Source of the DNA: Eubacteriaceae bacterium
Lineage (GTDB): Bacteria; Bacillota; Clostridia; Eubacteriales; UBA1433
Assembly: GCA_012797825.1 (NCBI GenBank)
Contig: JAAZOI010000305.1
Span: 1-5,484, forward strand
DNA: 5,484 bases
Direction of reading: 5' to 3'
This document shows positions 1 through 5,138 of the stretch, piece after piece. The notes under the pieces are model-generated. The model saw only the letters and a list, made by a program, of their open reading frames with translations, was not told the origin of the DNA and did not search any database. The number at the start of each line of letters is the position of its first letter. Position 1 is the first letter of the stretch. The translations under genes were made by a program, and so were the position numbers.

Positions 1-1035
1 GGCTGCTCCCTTATAACTAAATGTCACATTTCTAAATTCAACATACCCGGCTTTTTCCGCTGCATGCTTAACTTTGGAAGCATCGGTAATGTCATGTTTG
101 GTTTGCAATACCTGAGTAATTCTTTTAGCAGCAGCCTGAGCGCGCGGAATCATAATAAACATCATAGCAAACATAAGAAGAGATATTAATATTTGCATTG
201 CATATTGCATGAAAGCCATTAGATTACCGATGTTGGAAGTGCCTTGGCTTATTCTTATAGCGCCGAGCCATAATATGCTGAGGGTTACAAGATTCATGAT
301 AAGCATCATGGCAGGCATCAAGAACGCTATGATACGATTTACTTTTATATAATTATTAGTAAGATCAAGGCTAGCTTCATCGAAATGGGCAGCTTCATAA
401 TCTGTACGGTTAAACGCTCTGATAACGCGTATTCCGGTTAGATTTTCTCGAACAACGAGATTGACTTTATCAATTTTGCTTTGCACCTTTTTAAATAGGG
501 GTATACCTTTCATTGCGAAAAACAAGATAACAAGCGCGATTACCGGCAAGGCGCATGCAAGAATTATTGTAAGCCCTTTGTCTTTACTGTATGCAAGTAT
601 CGTTCCGCCTATGGCAGTTATAGGTGCTGATACCATCATATTAAAGATAATGATAGTTGTCATCTGAATTTGGACTATGTCGTTGGTTGTTCGTGTAATT
701 AATGTTGAAGCTCCAAATGTATCAAATTCATTCAGAGAAAATCCTTCAACATGACGAAATATCTTCTTGCGAAGAATTCGCCCGAGCCCCATTGATGTTT
801 TTGAACTGAATAGATTCGCGATAATTGCGCAAATGACACCGCCTGCAGCAATTAGCAGCATCTTTTCGCCGATTCTCCAAATATAAGCTATATCCGATTT
901 CATTATGCCGTTATTGGTAATATCAGCCATTAATGTAGGCAAATAAAGGTTTGCCATTGCTTGCAGCGCCTGCAGTATAAAAATACCGATAATATAAGGA
1001 ATAAACGGCTTAAGGTTCTTATATATTTTAATCAT
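1..1035 (-). CDS. ABC exporter half-transporter (permease plus start of ATPase domain), C-terminus outside window
   Basis: Membrane ABC exporter subunit with the permease fused to the ATPase, the layout of bacterial multidrug/peptide/lipid exporters. The 345 visible residues are open to the left edge. Hydrophobic membrane segments lie at about residues 11-35, 58-77, 126-149, 155-175, 234-260 and 272-297, giving the six expected of an exporter domain. Family signatures include TLITRTTNDI (111-120) and RENLTGIRVIRAFNR (196-210), both typical of this superfamily. The ATPase domain begins near 331 (VEFRNVTFSY); Tyr341 fits the A-loop tyrosine that stacks on ATP adenine. Walker A, signature and Walker B lie beyond the edge. 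The ATG at 1035-1033 follows a GGAGA SD (1047-1043) with 7 nt spacing. Such proteins often work as heterodimers encoded in tandem, so a partner gene may lie to the left; this is inference. Substrate cannot be told. It is transcribed divergently from the CPBP gene. Confidence 0.93.
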   Translation of the reverse strand, partial: MIKIYKNLKPFIPYIIGIFILQALQAMANLYLPTLMADITNNGIMKSDIAYIWRIGEKMLLIAAGGVICAIIANLFSSKTSMGLGRILRKKIFRHVEGFSLNEFDTFGASTLITRTTNDIVQIQMTTIIIFNMMVSAPITAIGGTILAYSKDKGLTIILACALPVIALVILFFAMKGIPLFKKVQSKIDKVNLVVRENLTGIRVIRAFNRTDYEAAHFDEASLDLTNNYIKVNRIIAFLMPAMMLIMNLVTLSILWLGAIRISQGTSNIGNLMAFMQYAMQILISLLMFAMMFIMIPRAQAAAKRITQVLQTKHDITDASKVKHAAEKAGYVEFRNVTFSYKGAA

Positions 1036-1053
1036 TAAATTATCTCCGCTTTT

Positions 1054-1072
1054 ATTAATACGGGTTATTAAT
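1054..1072. promoter_or_regulatory. AT-rich perfect dyad in the ABC leader, candidate operator
   Basis: ATTAATA (1054-1060) and TATTAAT (1066-1072) form a perfect 7-bp inverted repeat around CGGGT. It sits between the predicted minus-strand transcription start (about 1108) and the GGAGA SD at 1047-1043 of the ABC gene. This position would let a dimeric repressor act as a roadblock, or a weak RNA hairpin form near the SD. Exporters of this class are often controlled by MarR- or TetR-type regulators, but none is encoded here. Because both arms are pure A/T in AT-rich DNA, chance is a real alternative. Confidence 0.3.
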
Positions 1073-1114
1073 TTATTTTTTGGCTTGCTATAAAGAATTA
1101 AATAAAATATTGAA

Positions 1115-1143
1115 ATTATATTATCTTATTTATACATTGTCAA
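1115..1143 (-). promoter_or_regulatory. Consensus sigma-A-type promoter for the ABC exporter
   Basis: Read on the minus strand, TTGACA (1143-1138) is followed after exactly 17 nt by TATAAT (1120-1115). Both hexamers are perfect matches to the housekeeping -35 and -10 consensus. Transcription would start near 1108, leaving a leader of about 70 nt before the ATG at 1035. The match is the strongest promoter in the window and suggests high basal expression unless repressed, for example at the dyad at 1054-1072. Confidence 0.78.
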
Positions 1144-1177
1144 TATTTTATTACATGAAATATACTGCTTATTTTAT

Positions 1178-1206
1178 TTGAAATTAAAATAATCTTATCA
1201 TATATA
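1178..1206 (+). promoter_or_regulatory. Weak plus-strand promoter candidate upstream of the CPBP gene
   Basis: TTGAAA (1178-1183, 5/6 to consensus) is followed after 17 nt by TATATA (1201-1206, 4/6); TATATT at 1203-1208 is 5/6 but with a 19-nt spacer. It would give a leader of about 135 nt for the CPBP gene. In DNA this AT-rich such matches arise easily, so this competes with the candidate at 1264-1292. Confidence 0.25.
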
Positions 1207-1263
1207 TTTAAAAAAAACTTTAAATTTAATATATTATTAAAGTCTAAATTACAAAAATAAATA

Positions 1264-1292
1264 TCGTTAATTAAAGTATTTTTTAGTATAAT
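1264..1292 (+). promoter_or_regulatory. Candidate promoter with perfect -10 upstream of the CPBP gene
   Basis: A perfect TATAAT (1287-1292) lies 58 nt before the CPBP start codon. The hexamer at 17-nt spacing, TCGTTA (1264-1269), matches the -35 consensus at only three positions, so the site would need an activator or tolerate a poor -35. A TTAAAGT heptamer falls inside the spacer. It is chosen over others for its exact -10 and sensible leader length. Confidence 0.33.
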
Positions 1293-1350
1293 ATAAATAT
1301 ATTTTAAATTTTGTTTAAACTATCAAGCAAAAAACAAAATGAGGTAAAAG

Positions 1351-2439
1351 ATGAATTCAGATTTGAATAGTAAAAGCATCTTTGATGCAGCAGAAAACAC
1401 ACCAATGAATGAATTAAAACCTATACAGGAAGAGCAAATTAACCAACCGAAAATACAGCCTACCAAGAAGGAACTAAGGCATGACATTCTCACAATATGC
1501 ATTGCGCTTGGAGCGTACATAATCAGCGTAAATGTGCTTGTCGTTATAATAGCAGCTATTGCGGTCGCGGTTAACTCGGATGTACAAAAAATGATTTTAG
1601 ATATAGTAAAGCAAGGCGGCGGCTCTCTACTAAGTATTACCGGCAATACAGAATATATAAACGCGGTTTCGCAGGTTGTTGCAAAAGTCATGGGACCCGC
1701 TTACATAATATCAGCTGTTGTGTCTGTACTGTGGATGCTGACAATAAGAAAAAAGAAGCTTTTTACTACAGATATAACAACTATTGGGCAAAAGGTAAAA
1801 CCTTTTGTTATTGCCAAAATACTTGTATTAATATGGGGCGTGCAGTTTGTATCCTCTATGATTACCATGATATTAAATCCCGCGCTTGAAAATGCGGGCA
1901 TTTCACTTACTGACGCTATGCAGCAAAGTATTGGTATGCTTTTCGCTACTCCTATGGGCATTGCAGCAGCGGTATTTGTAGTGCCTGTTATTGAGGAAAT
2001 AATATTCCGCGGCGCGATTATGAGAAAGCTTGAGAGGTATGGAACAAATTTTGCGATAATTGTGTCATCACTTTTATTTGCTGTTTACCATATGATATGG
2101 CTTCAAGCGTTTTTCGCATTCTTTGTGGGACTGCTGCTCGCATACACCGCTAAACGCTTTTCAATAAAATGGTCAATGCTTTTACATATATTAAATAACG
2201 GAATAGCGGCGATTATCACAATATCTGCGGTGTCTGAAATTTTTGAGCTTAGCACAATGATTGCTTGCGCGATAGGTTCCGCTGTAATATTAATTATCGG
2301 CAGAAATAAAATCTCATTAATAAAAGAACAAGGCAAACCGAATATCGCAAGTCCGTTTAAAATTGCATTTTCTCATCCTATGTTTATTATAACAGCAGTT
2401 ATATTGCTGGGCATAGGGGCTCTTACTTTGGGGATGTAG
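1351..2439 (+). CDS. CPBP family intramembrane glutamic/metal protease (CAAX/Abi type)
   Basis: Predicted polytopic membrane protease of the CPBP family (CAAX proteases and bacteriocin-processing or immunity enzymes), 362 residues. A hydrophilic, Gln/Glu/Lys-rich N-terminus of about 45 residues is followed by roughly eight or nine hydrophobic segments. The family's three motifs are intact and in order: EEIIFR (Glu215, Glu216, Arg220; EExxxR), FAVYH (Phe243, His247; FxxxH) and HILNN (His279, Asn283; HxxxN). These are the residues expected to form the active site within the membrane, so the enzyme is likely active. A further hydrophobic hairpin (about 300-317 and 343-361) follows the core. The ATG at 1351 has a GAGG SD at 1341-1344 with 6 nt spacing; an in-frame upstream ATG (1339) hits TAA after two codons. 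The DUF3795 gene follows after 33 nt and is probably co-transcribed. Substrate unknown; prenyl-protein, bacteriocin leader or anti-sigma processing are all possible for this family. Confidence 0.92.
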   Translation: MNSDLNSKSIFDAAENTPMNELKPIQEEQINQPKIQPTKKELRHDILTICIALGAYIISVNVLVVIIAAIAVAVNSDVQKMILDIVKQGGGSLLSITGNTEYINAVSQVVAKVMGPAYIISAVVSVLWMLTIRKKKLFTTDITTIGQKVKPFVIAKILVLIWGVQFVSSMITMILNPALENAGISLTDAMQQSIGMLFATPMGIAAAVFVVPVIEEIIFRGAIMRKLERYGTNFAIIVSSLLFAVYHMIWLQAFFAFFVGLLLAYTAKRFSIKWSMLLHILNNGIAAIITISAVSEIFELSTMIACAIGSAVILIIGRNKISLIKEQGKPNIASPFKIAFSHPMFIITAVILLGIGALTLGM

Positions 2440-2461
2440 AAATCTTATTAATCATTAATGC

Positions 2462-2467
2462 AGGTGG
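2462..2467 (+). promoter_or_regulatory. Ribosome binding site that decides the DUF3795 start
   Basis: AGGTGG lies 5 nt before the ATG at 2473. The earlier in-frame ATG at 2458 has only AT-rich sequence before it and would place this SD inside the coding region. The downstream start is therefore preferred; it also puts the conserved Cys-rich motif near the N-terminus. Confidence 0.75.
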
Positions 2468-2472
2468 AAGAG

Positions 2473-2919
2473 ATGAAAGAAGAACTTATTGCTCCGTGCG
2501 GGATAAACTGCGCTTTATGTGTGAGTTATCTGGCGATGAAAAATGACTTAAACAAAAAAGGATTTAATAAATCATACTGCGCAGGCTGTCGGCCGCGCGG
2601 TAAAAATTGCGCATACATGAAAAAGCAATGCAAGCTGCCCGGAGAAGGCCTTGTAAGGTTTTGCTATGAATGTAAGGATTTCCCCTGCAAGAGGATTAAA
2701 AATCTTGATAGAAGGTACAGTACAAAATACCATGAAAGCAACATAGAAAATTTGCAATTTATAAAACAGCACGGTATGTACGAATTCCTTATAAAACAAG
2801 CAGATGAATGGCGATGTAAAAAATGCGGCGATGTGATTTGCTGCCATAACGGGTTATGCTTAAAATGTGATTTAGATGTACTTATTAAAAACAAAAAATA
2901 CAGATGGGGCGAGGAGTAA
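2473..2919 (+). CDS. Cys-rich DUF3795-type protein, probable metal binder
   Basis: Small protein of unknown function, 148 residues from the preferred start (153 if ATG 2458 is used). It has 16 cysteines. The N-terminal block (Cys9, 13, 16, 36, 39, 46, 53, 64, 67, 72) opens with APCGINCALC and closes with CYECKDFPC, the arrangement I associate with DUF3795. A middle helical stretch rich in charged residues (about 75-112) leads to a C-terminal zinc-ribbon-like block, CxxC (115, 118), CCH (123-125) and CxxxxxxxxC-type spacing to CLKC (129, 132). Binding of zinc or an iron-sulfur cluster is inferred from the Cys pairs; no catalytic motif is recognised. No signal peptide, so cytoplasmic. It lies 33 nt after the CPBP protease gene with no terminator or obvious promoter between, so the two probably form an operon. 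The terminator at 3015-3037 ends the unit. Family assignment is from memory of the motif. Confidence 0.85.
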   Translation: MKEELIAPCGINCALCVSYLAMKNDLNKKGFNKSYCAGCRPRGKNCAYMKKQCKLPGEGLVRFCYECKDFPCKRIKNLDRRYSTKYHESNIENLQFIKQHGMYEFLIKQADEWRCKKCGDVICCHNGLCLKCDLDVLIKNKKYRWGEE

Positions 2920-3014
2920 ATAAAAATGAAATCTGAGGCAAGATTATGCTTGTAAAATAATTAAAATTGCAGATATTTGAAAGTTAAATAACATTTATTA
3001 GAAATGAATCAGTG

Positions 3015-3037
3015 AACCGCAAAACAGCGGTTTTTTT
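3015..3037 (+). terminator. Rho-independent terminator of the CPBP-DUF3795 unit
   Basis: AACCGC (3015-3020) pairs with GCGGTT (3027-3032) around the loop AAAACA, and seven T residues run from 3031 to 3037. It lies about 95 nt after the DUF3795 stop codon, with only AT-rich untranslated sequence between. Confidence 0.82.
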
Positions 3038-3048
3038 ATGTGCGCAAT

Positions 3049-3057
3049 TGCTATGAA
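3049..3057 (+). promoter_or_regulatory. Weak extended -10 candidate for the enoate reductase
   Basis: TGCTATGAA carries the extended -10 TGn element followed by TATGAA (3052-3057, 4/6). No good -35 exists at the proper distance: the hexamer there falls in the terminator stem and T-tract. A start near 3064 would leave just enough leader for the SD at 3071. Some promoter is expected between the terminator and the SD, but this assignment is weak. Confidence 0.2.
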
Positions 3058-3086
3058 TATATGTTTTCAAAGAGGAGAATATAAAT

Positions 3087-3107
3087 ATGTTTAAAAAAAT
3101 TTTATAA
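3087..3107 (+). CDS. Possible six-codon leader ORF (MFKKIL) before the enoate reductase
   Basis: A strong SD, AGAGGAG (3071-3077), stands 9 nt before ATG at 3087. The ORF reads Met-Phe-Lys-Lys-Ile-Leu then TAA (3105-3107). That stop abuts the AAGGAG SD (3108-3113) of the enoate reductase, so a ribosome terminating here would sit on the next SD and could re-initiate at GTG 3121. The ORF includes a run of seven A (3093-3099); a -1 shift on it would give MFKKNFIKGADK with a TGA overlapping the GTG as GTGA. The peptide has no composition typical of an attenuator. It could equally be a relic of an earlier start or a chance ORF. That it is translated is inference from the SD. Confidence 0.28.
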   Translation: MFKKIL

Positions 3108-3113
3108 AAGGAG
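3108..3113 (+). promoter_or_regulatory. Ribosome binding site supporting a GTG start
   Basis: AAGGAG is 7 nt before GTG at 3121. An in-frame TAA (3118-3120) directly precedes the GTG, so no longer start is possible. The next in-frame ATG (residue 15) would delete the first strand of the barrel, so GTG is the start. Confidence 0.85.
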
Positions 3114-3120
3114 CAGATAA

Positions 3121-5055
3121 GTGAATTACGATATTTTGTTTACGCCGTTTAAAATCGGCAAAATGAAAGTTAAAAACAGAATAGTCATGTCGCCGATGGG
3201 ACTTAATGCGGCGCATCCAGACGGAAGGATTGATGATGATGAAATTCATTACTTTGAAGAACGCGCCCGCGGCGGCGCAGGACTTATAATAGTCGGTTGT
3301 CAATTTCTTACTGAAAAGCTTGCTCAGGGTTCGCTTGAAGGATATCTCGACAGAACTTACGTAATACCGCAACTTACAAATCTCTGCGAAGCGGTTCAAA
3401 AATATGGAGCTAAGATTGTCGCACAGGTCAGCTGCGGAACCGGAAAAAATGCTTTTACAAACATGCTTGAGGACAGACCTGTTTCGGCATCTGAAATACC
3501 CTCGATGTTTAATCCTAATTTAATTTGCCGTGCGCTCAGCGTTGAGGAAATTAAAGAGATTATGGAACAATTCGCATTTTCCGCGAAACTTGTAAAGGAT
3601 GCCGGTTTTGATGCGATTGAGGTACATGCTCACGCGGGATATCTGGTGGATCAGTTTATGAGCGAAGTATGGAATAAAAGAACCGATGAGTACGGCGGCA
3701 CGTCCGAAAAACGCATGAGGTTTGCGGTGGAAATCGTTCAATCAATAAGAAAAGCTGTAGGTCCCGATATGCCGATACTTTTCAGAATAGCATGCTATCA
3801 CCATTTTAAAGGAGGGCGAACGATAGAGGAAACAATGCCGTTGCTTGAGATGCTCGCTGACGCAGGCGTTGACGCTTTGGATATAGACAGCGGAAGCTAT
3901 GAAAATATTGAATATATTTTCCCGCCCGCATATTTAGGCGATGCCTGCATGCAGGACGTCTGCGCTCCCGCTAGAAAAGCCGTAAAAATTCCTTTGTTAA
4001 ACTCAGGCAATCATACGCCTGAAACGGCTGTAAAGCTCATTGAATCTAAAAACGCTGATTTTGTAATGATGGGACGTCCTCTTATTGCAGAGCCGTATTT
4101 GCCTAACAAGATTTTGAATAATAAGCGTGATGAGGTGCGTCCGTGCATCAGATGCAACGAAGACTGCATAGGAAGAATAATAACGCGGCTTACTAAAATA
4201 AGTTGTTCTGTTAATCCGATAGCGGGGTTTGAAAAGAGAATAGAAATAGAGAAAACAAGCATGCCGAAAAATGTTGTCATAGTTGGAGGCGGACCGGGAG
4301 GAATGGAAGCCGCGAGAACTGTTGCAACGAGAGGGCATAAAGTAAGTCTTTATGAAAGAGCAGGCGAACTTGGAGGACAACTCAGAGCCGCGGCGACGCC
4401 TGACTTTAAATACCAGCTTCAAAAGCTTATTGATTGGTATAAGAGGCAGATGGAGCTTTTGAATATTGAAATTCATTTAAACAATGTAATAGATGCAGAT
4501 TCATCTGAACTTAAAAATGCAGATGCGATAATAGTCGCTTCCGGAGCGAAAGTTTTTATGCCGAATATTAAAGGAATAGAAAATTCCGTTGATGTAATTA
4601 CAGCACATTTAGAGCCAGAAAAAATTAAAGGCAAAAAAGTTGTTTATTGCGGAGGCGGATTGTCAGCAAGTGACAGCGCACTTGAGACAGCCATGGATGG
4701 CAAAAAAGTCGCAATTATCGAAATGCTTGATGAGATAGCGTTTAATGACCATTTTATAAACAAAGCAGCGCTTATACCCATGCTTTTGGAAAACGGCGTT
4801 GAAATTTATACAGGGCATAAAGTAAAAGAAATTAAGGCTAATGGCGTCGTCGCTGAAAAACAAGACGGAGAAGAGATATTTATAGAAGCCGATACTGTTG
4901 TATCAGCGTTTGGATTGAGACCTGACAGCGCTATAGCTGACGCTATTGATGAGCGGTACCATAAGATAACACGTATTATAGGGGATTGCAGCAAAGTAGG
5001 AAAAGTCGGAAATGCCATAAGGGAAGGGTTTTACGCGGGACTTTCTGTAGAATAA
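3121..5055 (+). CDS. 2-enoate reductase/2,4-dienoyl-CoA reductase family FMN-FAD-4Fe-4S oxidoreductase
   Basis: Complete 644-residue NAD(P)H-dependent flavoenzyme that should reduce activated C=C bonds (enoates, dienoyl-CoA or related). Residues 1-330 form an Old Yellow Enzyme-type FMN barrel: MSPM (23-26), AQVSC (Gln102), EVHAHAGYL with Tyr174 as likely proton donor, RTDEYGG (187-193), FRIA (Arg222) and NSG/MMGRP near 294-320. A 4Fe-4S site follows: Cys342, Cys345, Cys349 and Cys362 (CxxCxxxC-x12-C). The C-terminal half has an FAD Rossmann motif GGGPGG (389-394) with Glu412, an inserted NAD(P) motif GGGLSA (511-516) with Glu534, and the FAD-closing IGD (Asp622). Length matches the family. 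The IDSGSYE...PPAY stretch (255-271) resembles enoate reductases and bile-acid BaiCD/BaiH relatives more than FadH, which is my judgement. Flanking terminators suggest a monocistronic unit, probably cytoplasmic and oxygen-sensitive. Substrate cannot be assigned. Odd points: HxH in place of HxxH/N, and Ala516 in place of the third Rossmann glycine. Confidence 0.93.
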   Translation: MNYDILFTPFKIGKMKVKNRIVMSPMGLNAAHPDGRIDDDEIHYFEERARGGAGLIIVGCQFLTEKLAQGSLEGYLDRTYVIPQLTNLCEAVQKYGAKIVAQVSCGTGKNAFTNMLEDRPVSASEIPSMFNPNLICRALSVEEIKEIMEQFAFSAKLVKDAGFDAIEVHAHAGYLVDQFMSEVWNKRTDEYGGTSEKRMRFAVEIVQSIRKAVGPDMPILFRIACYHHFKGGRTIEETMPLLEMLADAGVDALDIDSGSYENIEYIFPPAYLGDACMQDVCAPARKAVKIPLLNSGNHTPETAVKLIESKNADFVMMGRPLIAEPYLPNKILNNKRDEVRPCIRCNEDCIGRIITRLTKISCSVNPIAGFEKRIEIEKTSMPKNVVIVGGGPGGMEAARTVATRGHKVSLYERAGELGGQLRAAATPDFKYQLQKLIDWYKRQMELLNIEIHLNNVIDADSSELKNADAIIVASGAKVFMPNIKGIENSVDVITAHLEPEKIKGKKVVYCGGGLSASDSALETAMDGKKVAIIEMLDEIAFNDHFINKAALIPMLLENGVEIYTGHKVKEIKANGVVAEKQDGEEIFIEADTVVSAFGLRPDSAIADAIDERYHKITRIIGDCSKVGKVGNAIREGFYAGLSVE

Positions 5056-5067
5056 TAATTCTAACTT

Positions 5068-5097
5068 AACTGCCGGAATTGATTCGGCAGTTTTTTT
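5068..5097 (+). terminator. Rho-independent terminator of the enoate reductase
   Basis: AACTGCCG (5068-5075) pairs perfectly over 8 bp with CGGCAGTT (5085-5092) around a 9-nt loop, followed by a run of seven T (5091-5097). It begins 12 nt after the stop codon. Its loop contains the -35 box of the next promoter. Confidence 0.9.
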
Positions 5098-5107
5098 ATA
5101 CTATAAT
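5079..5107 (+). promoter_or_regulatory. Promoter for the YbaK-like gene, overlapping the terminator
   Basis: TTGATT (5079-5084, 4/6 to the -35 consensus) is followed after exactly 17 nt by a perfect TATAAT (5102-5107). Transcription would begin near 5114, 25 nt before the ATG at 5139. The -35 lies in the terminator loop, and the spacer is made of the descending stem and T-tract. Confidence 0.62.
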
Positions 5108-5138
5108 ATATGAATTATTAAAAAACGGAGAAAAGCAA

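Larger units (their letters stand above)
1036..1350. other. Divergent, extremely AT-rich intergenic region
   Basis: This 315-nt gap separates the divergent ABC exporter and CPBP protease genes. I find no credible gene in it. Between 1181 and 1320 I count only 12 G or C in 140 bases, far below the flanking genes. It holds a consensus minus-strand promoter, weaker plus-strand promoter candidates, a 7-bp AT dyad near the ABC start, and a TTAAAGT heptamer present three times (1237-1243 and 1271-1277, plus inverted at 1217-1223). The 1217/1237 pair forms a perfect 7-bp inverted repeat around a 13-nt spacer. Such DNA is a plausible site for curvature or regulator binding, but that is inference. Confidence 0.8.

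Noticed and set aside
461..667. Plus-strand 68-codon ORF
   Set aside because: It lies wholly opposite the ABC exporter coding strand, has no SD and no recognisable motif; it is an antisense shadow.
1110..1138. Plus-strand TTGAAA-17-TACATT overlapping the ABC promoter
   Set aside because: It is a by-product of the AT-rich near-symmetric sequence; its -10 is poor and better candidates lie closer to the CPBP gene.
1339..1347. ATG AGG TAA mini-ORF upstream of the CPBP start
   Set aside because: It arises from the SD itself (GAGGT after AAT) and has no SD of its own; most likely chance.
1323..2336. Minus-strand ORFs opposite the CPBP gene
   Set aside because: They are shadows of a gene with intact family motifs and a good SD; none has a plausible product.
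2926..2955. Nine-codon ORF MKSEARLCL after the DUF3795 gene, 9 nt behind GAGGAG
   Set aside because: The GAGGAG is the Glu-Glu codons at the end of the DUF3795 gene, and the peptide leads to no downstream gene before the terminator; too weak to call.
3087..3123. N-terminal extension of the enoate reductase from ATG 3087
   Set aside because: The frame differs, and an in-frame TAA (3118-3120) directly precedes the GTG start, so no simple shift joins them.
4003..4476. 157-codon minus-strand ORF inside the enoate reductase
   Set aside because: It overlaps the 4Fe-4S and FAD motif region of the plus-strand gene, and its sequence is basic, low in recognisable motifs and without an SD.
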